From assembly GCF_900113735.1 (NCBI RefSeq), contig NZ_FOQM01000006.1, forward strand, positions 1-64,000: a DNA stretch of 64,000 bases, read 5' to 3'. Each line of letters begins with the position of its first letter. The stretch's first letter is position 1. The notes under the pieces are model-generated. The model was not told where the DNA came from and made no database searches. It worked only from the letters and a program-made list of their open reading frames with translations. The position numbers were made by a program, and so were the translations under genes. Shown here one piece after another: positions 1 through 10,287 of the stretch. This DNA is from Bradyrhizobium sp. Gha (GTDB lineage: Bacteria; Pseudomonadota; Alphaproteobacteria; Rhizobiales; Xanthobacteraceae).

Positions 1-303
1 ATTGCCGGGCTCTATCGCCGGCGATGGGCCATCGAGTTGTTCTTTCGCTGGGTCAAGCAGACCCTCAAGATCACCCGCTTCGTGGGCACCTCCGAGAATG
101 CCGTGCGAATCCAGATCTCCGTCGCCCTGATCGCCTTTCTGCTGCTGCGCCTGGCCCAGGCCGCCCAAAAAGCCGTTCAGAGCCCGCTCGTCTTCGCCAG
201 GCTCGTCCGCACCAATCTCATGCACCGCAGATCGATCCAAAATCTGGACGCGCCCGAGCCAGTCCTTCAAGATCACAGACAGATGAGCCTCAGTCTATGC
301 TAA
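1..303 (+). mobile_element. IS4-type transposase, C-terminal part (cut by window edge)
   Basis: The frame is open from the first base and ends at TAA 301-303, so only about 100 C-terminal residues are visible. The start of this fragment shows Tyr, Arg, Glu and Lys spaced Y-x2-R-x3-E-x6-K (codons from base 13 to 57). This is the YREK signature of the IS4 family of DDE transposases; its Glu is the third catalytic acidic residue. A hydrophobic helix follows (residues about 40-55). The rest of the element lies to the left of the window, so intactness cannot be judged. No right-hand terminal inverted repeat was recognised; a palindromic repeat begins 18 bases after the stop. Confidence 0.8.
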
Positions 304-320
304 GCGCTCAACCGGACAGC

Positions 321-396
321 CGTGGGCTTGTCCCGGCCATCCACGTCTTCGCCGCAACAAAGAACGTGGATGGCCGGGACAAGCCCGGCCGTGACG
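321..396. repeat. Palindromic intergenic repeat, family B
   Basis: Two arms, GGGCTTGTCCCGGCCATCCA and its near-perfect reverse complement, flank a loop of about 25 bases, giving a long hairpin. Related copies lie at 51727-51810 and, as one arm, at 46482-46518. It sits between the transposase tail and sseA and could act as a bidirectional transcription stop. Confidence 0.75.
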
Positions 397-422
397 ACTG
401 AGACAATTGCCGGAGCACGCCA

Positions 423-1277
423 ATGACCGCCATGGATCCTCTCGTCTCCACCGAATGGCTCGCCGCCCACATCAACGATTCCAACGTCAGGGTGCTCGAC
501 GCCAGCTTCAAGCTGCCGGGCGTGCTGCCGCTGCCGAAGGATGACTATCTGGCCGCGCATCTGCCGGGTGCTGTGTTCTTCGACGTCGATGCGGTGTCGG
601 ATCATTCCAACCCGCTGCCGCACATGTATCCGAACGCCGAGCAGTTCGGTCGCGATGTCGGCAATCTCGGCATCTCCAATGCCGACACCGTCGTCATCTA
701 CGATGCCGGCGGCTGGGTTGCCGCGCCGCGCGCGTGGTGGATGTTCCTGACCTTCGGCCACGGCAATGTGCGCATCCTCAACGGCGGCCTGAAGAAGTGG
801 CGCGCCGAGGGGCGCGCCGTGGAGAGCGGCGAAGTCAAGCCGAAGCCGGCGTCGTTCAAGGCGAGCTACGATCCGAAGCGCGTGCGCAGCATGGAGCAGC
901 TGATCGCGAACGTCGAAAGCAGCAAGGAGCAGGTGATCGACGCACGCGCCGCCGATCGCTTCGAAGGCCGCGCGCCCGAGCCGCGTGCCGGCATCCGCTC
1001 TGGCCACATTCCCGGCGCGCGCAACGTTCCCTATGGCCAGCTGTTCGACGCGGCGACCGGCACGATGAAGCCGCTCGACGATCTCCGCGCCGCCTTCACC
1101 GGCGCCGGCGTCAAGCTGGACAAGCCGATCGTGACAAGCTGCGGCTCCGGGGTTTCGGCCGGCGTGCTGACGCTCGCGCTCTATCGCCTGGGAGTAACCG
1201 ACACCGCGCTCTATGACGGCTCATGGTCGGAATGGGGCCAGGAAAAAGGCCCGCCGATCGCGACCGGGCCTGCGTAA
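423..1277 (+). CDS. sseA: 3-mercaptopyruvate sulfurtransferase
   Basis: This 284-residue protein has two rhodanese domains, an inactive N-terminal one (about 8-125) and a catalytic one (about 155-280). The active-site loop is CGSGVSA with Cys240. The small and polar residues after the cysteine match mercaptopyruvate sulfurtransferases, whereas thiosulfate sulfurtransferases usually have CRKGVT. It should move sulfur from 3-mercaptopyruvate to a thiol acceptor or cyanide in the cytoplasm. Arg182 and Arg188 lie where the family binds substrate carboxylate. A second ATG in frame at 432 is possible, but the first gives the usual family length. The stop is 2 bases from the end of the convergent neighbour, with no room for a terminator. 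Confidence 0.93.
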   Translation: MTAMDPLVSTEWLAAHINDSNVRVLDASFKLPGVLPLPKDDYLAAHLPGAVFFDVDAVSDHSNPLPHMYPNAEQFGRDVGNLGISNADTVVIYDAGGWVAAPRAWWMFLTFGHGNVRILNGGLKKWRAEGRAVESGEVKPKPASFKASYDPKRVRSMEQLIANVESSKEQVIDARAADRFEGRAPEPRAGIRSGHIPGARNVPYGQLFDAATGTMKPLDDLRAAFTGAGVKLDKPIVTSCGSGVSAGVLTLALYRLGVTDTALYDGSWSEWGQEKGPPIATGPA

Positions 1278-1279
1278 CG

Positions 1280-2068
1280 TCAGCGCGTTCGGGCGGCCGT
1301 GGTGGCCAGCGTCTGCTGTTGCTGGCCGAACGGATCGAGCGCCTGCTGGAGTTGCTGAGGCGGCGGGCGCCGCACGATTCGATGACGCTTCTTCGGCTTG
1401 TGCGCCCGCGGCTTGCTCGATTGCGTCGCGCCGTCGGCCTTGGACTTCGCCGGCGACTTCTTGGCGGAAGTGGGCGCAAGCTCGTTCAGCGCGGCCAGCC
1501 GGGCGGCCGCGATGTCGCTCACGCGCGAGGCCAGCGCCGGTGTCGCGGTTCGCGGCACGTCGGTGGCAGACATCGTCGGGGCCGGTGCAATGGCGGCGAT
1601 GGAAGCCGTCGTGTCGGCCGGAGTGAGTGTGTCGGTGGGCGAGGGTGCGGCTGCCTCGCTCTTCGCCGGCTCGGGGGCTGGTGCTTCGGTGGGGACCGGA
1701 GCCGCCTCGATATCGGGAGCGACAGCGGTGACCTGAGGCTCAGGCTGCGCTGCGAGCGTCACAGCCGCCATCTGCTCGGGTCCGGTCTCGACCGCCGGCA
1801 GGGCGATGGTCGGGACCTGATCCGGCACCACGGACGTCGCCTCAATGGCGACCGGAGCGGCGGGCTCGACGCGCAGGGTCGCGAGCACCGGCTCGGCCGG
1901 CTCGGGGCCTTGCGCGAACACCTGCTCCTGCGGGCCGTTCCGCCAGGACGGATTGCTGACATATTGCTCATGGGTCGCCCGCAGCAGCGAGGTGGCCCCT
2001 AAGCCGAAGACCAGGATGGAGGTAGACAGCAGGATCGCGGCAAGCAGGAAGCGAAAGCCGGGAAGCAT
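1280..2068 (-). CDS. Hypothetical membrane-anchored Ala/Pro-rich protein
   Basis: No family was recognised. From the ATG at 2068 the product has 262 residues: an N-terminal hydrophobic segment (about 5-27) that could be a membrane anchor, then a long low-complexity stretch rich in Ala, Pro, Glu and Val, then a basic C-terminus with Lys/Arg clusters and Gln-rich segments (about 215-260). The frame continues upstream to 2305, but that part looks non-coding and precedes the hydrophobic segment, so 2068 is preferred. The design suggests an anchored periplasmic or inner-membrane protein with a flexible linker. It converges on sseA and diverges from the L,D-transpeptidase gene. Confidence 0.6.
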   Translation of the reverse strand: MLPGFRFLLAAILLSTSILVFGLGATSLLRATHEQYVSNPSWRNGPQEQVFAQGPEPAEPVLATLRVEPAAPVAIEATSVVPDQVPTIALPAVETGPEQMAAVTLAAQPEPQVTAVAPDIEAAPVPTEAPAPEPAKSEAAAPSPTDTLTPADTTASIAAIAPAPTMSATDVPRTATPALASRVSDIAAARLAALNELAPTSAKKSPAKSKADGATQSSKPRAHKPKKRHRIVRRPPPQQLQQALDPFGQQQQTLATTAARTR

Positions 2069-2434
2069 GGATAGGTTACGAATTTCCGCCCCGGCGGTGT
2101 GTGGCCAGGGCCCATGAGCCATCCGAACGCGGTGACGGTACTGAGTGCCGCGTTCGCCAGGCGGTAATTCGAACTCAAAGCGGTGGCGAATCGGGCTGAT
2201 TCGACCATATCGCAACACCTCAGTGCCGTTCCCTAAAAAACGCGGCCGATAACTCCGGCAATCAACGCCGTGATGCGATTTCCACCCCGTGATGCAACGG
2301 GGCAACTGTGTGCGATCGCATCACAAATCGCTACATGCGGCACAAATCGGCCTGTTATGTCTTGAATGTGCCGCTATCTTCGGTCATCTGGCGCGTCAGT
2401 GGTCCGGACGGGGCCCGGGGTCTATACAAGAGCG
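2069..2434. promoter_or_regulatory. Divergent intergenic region with an inverted repeat
   Basis: These 366 bases separate two outward-facing genes and should hold both promoters. GTGATGCGAT (2270-2279) recurs inverted as ATCGCATCAC (2315-2324), 35 bases apart, and a third partial copy, GTGATGCAAC, lies between them at about 2289. TGCGATCGCA (2311-2320) is itself a palindrome. The cluster may be a regulator-binding site; no known operator was recognised. Confidence 0.35.
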
Positions 2435-3613
2435 ATGATGATCAAACATTTTCTGACGATATGCGCTGCCGCAACAGTCGCTGCGGCGGGAACCTCGCTT
2501 GCACACGCCCAGAGCTATCCGGTTCAGCAGGCGCCGGGCTACGGCGCCCCGGCCGAATATCGGCCTGGCGACCGCACCCCGAATTTCGACTCGCTGGATG
2601 ACGACGAGGATGCGGCGCCGCGGGCTTCGTTGCCGCCGCCCGGTCCGGCTGAGGATCCGCGCTACGCCCGCCCGGCTGGCGTTCCCCCCGTCTACTCCGC
2701 CGCTCCGCCGCAGGGCCCGGTGATGTCGCCGGATGATCCGCGTTACGGCCGTCCGGCTGGCGCTCCGCCTGTTTATTCTGCCGCCCCGCCGCAAGGGCCG
2801 GTGATGTCGCCCGACGATCCCCGCTACGGTCGCCCCGCCGCTCCGCCCGCGGTGATCTATGCCGACCGCCCGGGCCAGGCGCCCGCCAACGACGGCATGC
2901 GTCCGCCGGAAGCCGTTGGTGGCCCGGCCGCGACCGGCGCCGTCCCGCAGCAATCCGGCGCGGATGGCCGGCCCATGTCGGTCGCCTCGCTGCCGCCCGA
3001 GGAGCAGCCGGACGCGGCCCCGGCGCAGCTCGCGCCGAACCTGCGCCGCCAGGAAGTTGCGTTCCAGACCAAGGAGCCGGCAGGCACCATCGTCGTCGAT
3101 ACGCCGAACACCTACCTCTATTACGTCCTCGGCAACGGCCGGGCGATCCGCTACGGCGTCCGCGTCGGCCGCGACGGCTTCACCTGGACCGGTGTGCAGA
3201 AGATCACCCGCAAGGCCGAGTGGCCGGATTGGCATCCGCCGGCGGAAATGATCGAGCGTCAGCCCTATCTGCCGCGCTTCATGGCCGGCGGTGAAGGTAA
3301 CCCGCTGGGCGCCCGTGCCATGTATCTCGGCTCGACCGTGTACCGGATCCACGGCACCAACCAGCCTTCGACGATCGGCAAGTTCGTCTCCTCGGGCTGT
3401 ATCGGCATGCTGAATGAGGACGTCTCGGACCTGTTTGATCGCGTCAAGGTCGGCACCCGCGTGGTGGTAATGCCGGGCAATCCGCCGCAGGCAACCGCAT
3501 CGGCCGCGCCTGTGCCCGGTGCACCGGCTCCGATGGCCGCCCAGGCGGGCCCGGTCCCCGGCACGCAGCCGACCGTCGTGCCGCCGCTGCCCGCGCCGGT
3601 CACGGTACGCTAG
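2435..3613 (+). CDS. L,D-transpeptidase (YkuD domain) with Pro-rich repeats
   Basis: The 392-residue product starts at ATG 2435 (a second ATG follows directly), right before a signal peptide of about 26 residues ending in AHA. Residues 70-140 contain tandem copies of a roughly 25-residue unit built on DDPRYGRPAG and APPQGPVMSP. The YkuD domain spans about 215-345 and carries the catalytic HGT and SSGC motifs, with Cys322. Such enzymes make 3-3 crosslinks in peptidoglycan or attach proteins to it, in the periplasm. The cysteine is followed by Ile-Gly, where the family usually has Ile/Val-Arg. A paralogue at 42902-43579 is nearly identical across the catalytic domain and keeps the Arg. The start at 2366 in the same frame would bury the signal peptide. 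Confidence 0.88.
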   Translation: MMIKHFLTICAAATVAAAGTSLAHAQSYPVQQAPGYGAPAEYRPGDRTPNFDSLDDDEDAAPRASLPPPGPAEDPRYARPAGVPPVYSAAPPQGPVMSPDDPRYGRPAGAPPVYSAAPPQGPVMSPDDPRYGRPAAPPAVIYADRPGQAPANDGMRPPEAVGGPAATGAVPQQSGADGRPMSVASLPPEEQPDAAPAQLAPNLRRQEVAFQTKEPAGTIVVDTPNTYLYYVLGNGRAIRYGVRVGRDGFTWTGVQKITRKAEWPDWHPPAEMIERQPYLPRFMAGGEGNPLGARAMYLGSTVYRIHGTNQPSTIGKFVSSGCIGMLNEDVSDLFDRVKVGTRVVVMPGNPPQATASAAPVPGAPAPMAAQAGPVPGTQPTVVPPLPAPVTVR

Positions 3614-3769
3614 CTAGACCTGCTCGCAAAGCTCGATCAACTGCGGCGCGTGTGCTTCGGCCACGCGCCGCAATCATTTGACGCATGCGCATTCGCGCCT
3701 CCGCTCGCTTGAATCCATGCCCGGCTCGACTACGTCCCGGCTGATTGCAACGAATGCGAGGAGCACAGG

Positions 3770-4738
3770 ATGCGAATCTTTGTTGCGGGCGCCACGGGTG
3801 CCCTGGGCCGCCAACTCGTCCCCCTCCTTGTCGCGGCCGGCCACTCGGTCGTCGCTTCGACGCGAAACGCGGCAAAAGTAGCCGGTCTCAGGGAATTAGG
3901 CGCCGAACCCGTCATTGCCGACGGCCTCGACGCGTCGGACATCCGCGCTGCCGTGATCTCGACGGGACCCGATGTGGTCATCCATCAGATGACTGACCTC
4001 GCCGCCGCCACGGATCTGCGGCATTTCGACCGCGCATTCGCGAGAACGAATGAGCTGCGCACGCGCGGAACCGACAATCTACTCGCCGCCGCGCGCGAGG
4101 CCGGCGCCAACCGTTTCATTGCACAGAGCTTCTGCGGATGGACCTTCAGCCGCGACGGCGGAGCGATCAAGACTGAAGCGGATGCACTTGATCCGAACCC
4201 GCCGGAGGAACTGCGTCGTACGCTCGAGGCGATCCGGTATCTGGAGCGGACGGTCACGACGTCGTCGGTGCCCGAAGGGATCGTGCTGCGCTACGGATTC
4301 TTCTATGGCCCCGAAACCGGCACGTTGTCGCCGGCCATGAGAGATCAGCTTCGCCAGCGGCGCGTGCCGGTCATCGGGGGCGGCGGCGGCCATTGGTCGT
4401 TCATTCACACCGAAGACGCGGCATCTGCGACCCTGGCTGCGGTCGAACGCGGACGTTCCGGCAACATCTACAACATCGTCGACGACCATCCGGCGCAGGT
4501 CAGGGATTGGCTGCCGGCACTCGCCGAATTCCTCGGCGCCAAACCGCCACTTCACGTTCCGGCCTGGCTCGGACGGCTGCTCGCGGGCGAACACATGGTT
4601 GCGATGATGACCGAGGTGCGCGGGGCCTCCAACGCCAAGGCCAAACGCGAGCTCGGTTGGCTGCCGGCGCATTCCTCCTGGCGTGACGGCTTCGCCGATG
4701 CCGCGAGGCATGCCGTGGGCCGGCGCACGGCGGCTTGA
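3770..4738 (+). CDS. NAD(P)-dependent epimerase/dehydratase-like protein
   Basis: This 322-residue protein opens with the Rossmann glycine motif GATGALG (about 7-13), the fingerprint of extended SDR/NAD(P)-binding proteins. A basic residue (Arg32) at the end of the second strand hints at NADP. The usual YxxxK is not obvious; the region around 110-125 (QSFCGW) takes the place of the catalytic Ser/Tyr section, so it may be an atypical SDR. The fold continues to a substrate-binding half with GGGGGHWSFIH (about 204-214), typical of sugar-nucleotide epimerase-like proteins. GAGGAGCACAGG precedes the ATG and supports the start. It appears to be a single gene. The substrate cannot be told from sequence. 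Confidence 0.82.
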   Translation: MRIFVAGATGALGRQLVPLLVAAGHSVVASTRNAAKVAGLRELGAEPVIADGLDASDIRAAVISTGPDVVIHQMTDLAAATDLRHFDRAFARTNELRTRGTDNLLAAAREAGANRFIAQSFCGWTFSRDGGAIKTEADALDPNPPEELRRTLEAIRYLERTVTTSSVPEGIVLRYGFFYGPETGTLSPAMRDQLRQRRVPVIGGGGGHWSFIHTEDAASATLAAVERGRSGNIYNIVDDHPAQVRDWLPALAEFLGAKPPLHVPAWLGRLLAGEHMVAMMTEVRGASNAKAKRELGWLPAHSSWRDGFADAARHAVGRRTAA

Positions 4739-4785
4739 GCTCCTACATCATACCGCGATGACTGATCATTCTGATCTGATCGCGT

Positions 4786-5748
4786 TCAGACGAGCCTGCG
4801 CGGCAGCTCGCGGCCCCCGGTGAAGGCGTCGATCGCCTCGACCATCTGGCCGTAATGGATGCGCAAGCCGTCCTCGGTCGCGTAGCCGAGATGCGGTGTC
4901 AGCACCAGATTGTCGAGCCTGCGGAAGGGATGATCGACCGGCAGCGGCTCGACCGAGAACACGTCGATGCCCGCGCCTGCGATCTTGCGCTGCTGCAAGG
5001 CCTCGAGCAGCGCCTGCTCGTCCACGATCGGCCCGCGAGCGGTGTTGACGAGGAAGGCGGTCGGCTTCATTCGCGCAAGATCTGCGCGGCTGACAAGGCC
5101 GCGTGAGCGATCGCTCAGCACGACATGAATGGTGACGATATCGGCCTTGGCGAACAGCTCCTCCTTGGTGGCGTAGCCGACGCCCGCCGCGGCGCACTTC
5201 TCCGGCGTCAGGTTCGGGCTCCAGGCGATCACGTTCATGCCGAACGCCTTGGCGATCCCGGCCATCTTGGTGCCGAGCTTGCCGAGGCCGACGACGCCGA
5301 GGGTGAGGCCCTCGATCTCCACGCCAGCGAACGTCTGCCAAGGCTCGCCCGCATGCATGCGCGCATTCTCGCGGCCGATGCCGCGGGTCAGCTCCAGGAT
5401 CAGGCCCATGGTCAGCGGTGCGGTCGGGTCGCGCGAATATTGCGTGCCGGCCACGGCTACGCCGCCTCCCTTGGCGGCCTCCATGTCGATCGCGGCGTTG
5501 CGCATGCCTGACGTCAGCAGCAGCTTCAGCTTGGGCAGCTTGTCGAACAGGCTCCTGGGGAACGCCGTACGCTCGCGCATCGCGCAGATGATGTCGAAAT
5601 CGGCGAGCGCGCTGGCCGCGGCCTGCTCGGAGACAAAGGGATGGCTGAACACCGCGGTGTCGATCCGATCGGACAGTTTCGACCAGTCGGCGACGTCGAG
5701 GGCGAGGTTGAAATAGTCGTCGAGGATTGCACAGCGCAGCCGCGTCAT
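4786..5748 (-). CDS. D-2-hydroxyacid dehydrogenase family protein
   Basis: The 320-residue product has the two-domain layout of NAD-dependent D-2-hydroxyacid dehydrogenases. The nucleotide-binding motif VVGLGKLG lies near residue 145. The catalytic trio is present: Arg in NTARGP (about 232), Glu in FSVEPLP (about 261) and His in TPHLGY (about 282). These enzymes reduce 2-keto acids or oxidise D-2-hydroxy acids, and 3-phosphoglycerate, glyoxylate and formate dehydrogenases belong to the same family. The ATG at 5748 places the first strand (RCAILDDY) at the N-terminus; the frame extends to 5841 but the extra residues look unstructured. No operon partner fixes the substrate. Confidence 0.88.
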   Translation of the reverse strand: MTRLRCAILDDYFNLALDVADWSKLSDRIDTAVFSHPFVSEQAAASALADFDIICAMRERTAFPRSLFDKLPKLKLLLTSGMRNAAIDMEAAKGGGVAVAGTQYSRDPTAPLTMGLILELTRGIGRENARMHAGEPWQTFAGVEIEGLTLGVVGLGKLGTKMAGIAKAFGMNVIAWSPNLTPEKCAAAGVGYATKEELFAKADIVTIHVVLSDRSRGLVSRADLARMKPTAFLVNTARGPIVDEQALLEALQQRKIAGAGIDVFSVEPLPVDHPFRRLDNLVLTPHLGYATEDGLRIHYGQMVEAIDAFTGGRELPRRLV

Positions 5749-5879
5749 CAGCGTCCATCCATGGCGAGAGGAGACGGCACCGGGCAGGGGCGCCACCGTC
5801 GGAGCCGGGGTATGGTTGCGCGCAATCAGCCTCGCGCGCAAGCAGTCTGGGTCTTCAAAAGTCCGATAGGAAGCGCGGC

Positions 5880-6095
5880 TTAGCGATCGCGTGGCTTCAG
5901 CCGGATCGGCGCATCCATGCCGTGCTTGGCGCGCCAGGCGGGGCCGGGGCCGCGCATGTAGTGCAGTTCGGGCCGGTAGGGGTTGAAGGCCGTTGCGAAG
6001 AAACCCTTCCAGAAGCCCTTGACCTCGGACACGAGCGCGGAGGCGCGACCGGTTCCTGCCGGAACGGGAAGATGATGGGTCTCGATCAGAGCCAT
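5880..6095 (-). CDS. Small hypothetical protein (71 aa)
   Basis: No family was recognised. Starting at ATG 6095, the product begins MALIETHHLP, is rich in aromatic residues in the middle (FWKGFFATAFNPYRP) and ends with a basic tail. No signal peptide or clear membrane span is visible. It lies divergent to ettA across 233 bases. The aromatic and proline content and clean start suggest a real small protein. The frame could open upstream at 6191, but that would run into the divergent promoter region. Confidence 0.5.
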   Translation of the reverse strand: MALIETHHLPVPAGTGRASALVSEVKGFWKGFFATAFNPYRPELHYMRGPGPAWRAKHGMDAPIRLKPRDR

Positions 6096-6328
6096 GGTGG
6101 GCCTCGCTGTGCTCCCCGTTCGTTCTGAGCGGGTGGCGCTGTTGCCGCGCGAAACCGAGCTTTGGCCTGATTTATTAAAAGATAGTTTCAATTGTCCGGA
6201 TCTGGTCCGGATGGTGTGCGCCCAGTATTCATCCGTGGTGAACGGAGGGAAAACATTGCCCTTTGGAGGCAGGATCGTTACATCGCTGGCTAAGCAAATC
6301 TCCTCAAATTGAAGGTTTCACGGGACCG

Positions 6329-7978
<1,650 letters not shown>

Positions 7979-7985
7979 TGGCGTG

Positions 7986-9209
7986 ATGCGGCGGGCGCTC
8001 ATCGCAGCGGTGGTGGTTCTCGCCTGCGGATGGTCGTCCGCCCGCGCCGCCGACGCTGCCTTCACGCAGTTCGTCGCCTCGCTCTGGCCGGAAGCGCAGG
8101 CTGCGGGCGTTTCGCGCGCGACGTTCGAGCGAGAGACCCGCGCGCTCGAGCCGGACTACAAGCTGCCCGATCTGATCCTGCCGGGGCGGCCCGCGACCGG
8201 CGCGCCGTCCCAGGCCGAATTCGTGCAGGTGCCGGCGGACTATGTCAGAGAAGCCTCGATCGCCAATCTCGCAAGCGAGGGGCAGCGGCTGCTGCGAAAA
8301 TACAACGCCGCGCTGACGAAAATCGAGAAGAGCTCCGGCGTGCCTGCAACCGTCATGCTGGCGATTTGGGGACGCGAGACCGACTACGGCCGCTACACGC
8401 TGCCCTACGATCTCGTTCGCGTGCTGGCGACGCAGGCCTATGTCGGCCGCCGCAAGGACACCTATCGCAACGAGTTCATCCTCGCGTTGAAGATCCTTGG
8501 CGAGGGCGTGGTGACGCGCAAGGACATGCGCTCCTCGTGGGCGGGCGCCACCGGGCTCACGCAGTTCCTGCCATCCGAATATTACAAGCATGGCGTCGAT
8601 TTCGACGGCGATGGCCGCATCGACATCTGGCACTCGGTGCCGGATGCGCTGGCCTCGGCCGCGCAGCAACTCGTCAACAAGGGCTGGCAGAGCGGCGTGC
8701 GCTGGGCCTATGAGGTGCGGGCGCCGGCGAACGTCGATTGCACGGTCGGCGTGCCCGAGGTGACGAAACCTATCGGCCAGTGGCTGCGCGAGGGCTTTGT
8801 GCCGGTCCGCGACGAGAAGCTCAGCGCCGCCGAGCAAGCGCAGCCGGCATCACTGCTCCAGCCCGAGGGTATCTACGGTCCGGCGTTCCTGACGACGAAG
8901 AACTACTTCGTCATCAAGGAATACAATTTCTCCGACCTCTACGTGCTGTTCGTCGGCCATCTCAGCGACCGCATGACGAGCCCGCTGCCGTTTGCGACGC
9001 CGTGGTCGGCGTCGAAGCAGTTGCGTACCAGGGATGTCGAGGCGATGCAGCGCGGGCTGACGCGCGTCGGGCTCTACAAGGACAAGATCGACGGCAAGGC
9101 CGGGATGCAGACTCGTGCCGCGCTCGGCGCCTATCAGAAGTCGGCCGGACTCAAGGTCGATTGCTGGCCCAGCGAAGAGGTGCTGCGATCGATCCAGGCA
9201 GCGCGCTGA
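7986..9209 (+). CDS. Lytic murein transglycosylase, MltB-like, with peptidoglycan-binding domain
   Basis: The product of 407 residues has a signal peptide (about 1-22, ending ARA). An SLT_2 (MltB-type) catalytic domain covers about 25-320; the catalytic Glu sits in WGRETDYGRY (near 125) and the fold continues through ATGLTQFLPSEYY. A C-terminal PG_binding_1 domain (about 340-400) carries VEAMQRGLTRVGLY. The enzyme cleaves the MurNAc-GlcNAc bond with 1,6-anhydro ring formation in the periplasm. A GTG at 7983 directly precedes the ATG, so the true start is one of the two. It follows ettA by 7 bases and ends at a hairpin. Confidence 0.92.
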   Translation: MRRALIAAVVVLACGWSSARAADAAFTQFVASLWPEAQAAGVSRATFERETRALEPDYKLPDLILPGRPATGAPSQAEFVQVPADYVREASIANLASEGQRLLRKYNAALTKIEKSSGVPATVMLAIWGRETDYGRYTLPYDLVRVLATQAYVGRRKDTYRNEFILALKILGEGVVTRKDMRSSWAGATGLTQFLPSEYYKHGVDFDGDGRIDIWHSVPDALASAAQQLVNKGWQSGVRWAYEVRAPANVDCTVGVPEVTKPIGQWLREGFVPVRDEKLSAAEQAQPASLLQPEGIYGPAFLTTKNYFVIKEYNFSDLYVLFVGHLSDRMTSPLPFATPWSASKQLRTRDVEAMQRGLTRVGLYKDKIDGKAGMQTRAALGAYQKSAGLKVDCWPSEEVLRSIQAAR

Positions 9210-9220
9210 ACGCGCTTCGC

Positions 9221-9257
9221 AAAAGAAAAAAGCCCGGCCGATGGTCTCGGCCGGGCT
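9221..9257 (-). terminator. Rho-independent terminator
   Basis: AGCCCGGCCGA (9231-9241) pairs with TCGGCCGGGCT (9247-9257) around a 5-base loop. Read on the minus strand, the stem is followed by a T-rich tract (9230-9221), so it ends the small secreted-protein gene at 9305. It may also slow readthrough from the plus-strand transglycosylase. Confidence 0.85.
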
Positions 9258-9304
9258 TCGATACGGCGCTCAAGAGCGTCTCACGATCGGATCTTGCGAT
9301 CAGA

Positions 9305-9589
9305 TCAGTAGCAAACGCGCACCGGGCGGATGACCCAGCCGTAGCCGTCCCAATAGCGCTGACGCTGCCAATAGCAGGGCGGCGGGGGCGGAGCGGGCTC
9401 GGCAACGTAAACCGGGCCACCATAGGCCGGACGGCTCGATGCGATGGCGCCGCCGATGATTGCGCCGCCGAGCAGGCCGGCAGCGATGCCGGCCCCAACA
9501 CCGTCGTGGGCCTGGGCGGACGGCGTGGCGGTCACCAGCGAACCGGCGATCGTCGCGACCGTGAGGGCGGCAACAATAGTCTTCTTCAT
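9305..9589 (-). CDS. Small secreted glycine-zipper protein, paralogue 1
   Basis: This 94-residue protein has a signal peptide (1-27, ending AQA). A glycine-zipper-like stretch follows (GVGAGIAAGLLGGAIIGGAI, about 31-50), then a proline run, then an aromatic C-terminus. The end pattern, C-x-W-Q-x-Q-R-x-W-D-G-Y followed by W and a closing VRVC, also ends the protein encoded at 9824-10159. Two conserved cysteines could form a disulfide in the periplasm. No characterised homologue was recognised. Glycine-zipper segments of this kind are common in small rhizobial envelope proteins, but the job is unknown. Confidence 0.75.
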   Translation of the reverse strand: MKKTIVAALTVATIAGSLVTATPSAQAHDGVGAGIAAGLLGGAIIGGAIASSRPAYGGPVYVAEPAPPPPPCYWQRQRYWDGYGWVIRPVRVCY

Positions 9590-9823
9590 GCTCTTGGCTC
9601 TCCTGGGAGAAGGACGTCCCTTGTTAGGAGCGTCCGGGGTTCAAAGGTTCACGCACACTCTGATGGAATTGGCCTTGCAGCAAGGAAGCGCGCAAATGGT
9701 CAATCCACGGTAAACGCGCACGGAGCTGTGACGAGAAAAAGCGGTCTTTTTCGGGCCCGGAGATGAACGGCGCATCCGTAGTGAACCGGCCCGGCTGAAT
9801 GGGGTCAGGCGGTCTAACGCGCC

Positions 9824-10159
9824 TCAGCCACAGACTCGGACGCGGCGGACGCGCCAGGCGTAGCCATCCCAGAAGCGCTGCTTCTGCCAGACACAACCGT
9901 CGCCATAATAATCGTCGGCGACATAGCCGGGACCCGGCGCGTAGTAGCGGGGTGGATAGTAGCCAGGATCGTACCCCGGACCATAGGCGTAGCCAGGGCC
10001 GGGTCCGTAATAATACGGAGAAGCCAGGGCGCCGCCGACAATGGCCCCACCGATAATCCCGGCAGCGACCCCAGCAGCGACTCCGCGCTGAGCATGGGCC
10101 GGCGTTCCCGCGGCCAGGACCAGGGTGGCGGCGGCAGCGACTGCCATAAACGTCTTCAT
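9824..10159 (-). CDS. Small secreted glycine-zipper protein, paralogue 2
   Basis: The 111-residue product has a signal peptide (about 1-23, ending AHA) and a glycine zipper (GVAAGVAAGIIGGAIVGGAL, about 26-45). A Tyr/Pro/Gly-rich middle (about 48-85) leads to the same end as its neighbour at 9305: CVWQKQRFWDGYAWRVRRVRVC. The two genes lie in tandem on one strand, 234 bases apart, which suggests duplication and then growth of the Tyr-Pro-Gly linker here. Probably a periplasmic or surface protein of unknown role. Confidence 0.75.
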   Translation of the reverse strand: MKTFMAVAAAATLVLAAGTPAHAQRGVAAGVAAGIIGGAIVGGALASPYYYGPGPGYAYGPGYDPGYYPPRYYAPGPGYVADDYYGDGCVWQKQRFWDGYAWRVRRVRVCG

Positions 10160-10287
10160 TGGCTAACCCTTTCACAGCGAACGCTGAACTCTCGCGGCTA
10201 AAGTTCCATATTTCGCTTGAACGATCAATGAACGGTCTGTGGACCACGTGCGACCAATTGGACGAGATCCAAGCGCGGGAGACGAGG

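Noticed and set aside
10159..10287. N-terminal extension of the Ser/Gly/Asp-rich membrane protein
   Set aside because: It precedes the hydrophobic segment, lacks a ribosome site and overlaps the start of the divergent secreted-protein gene.
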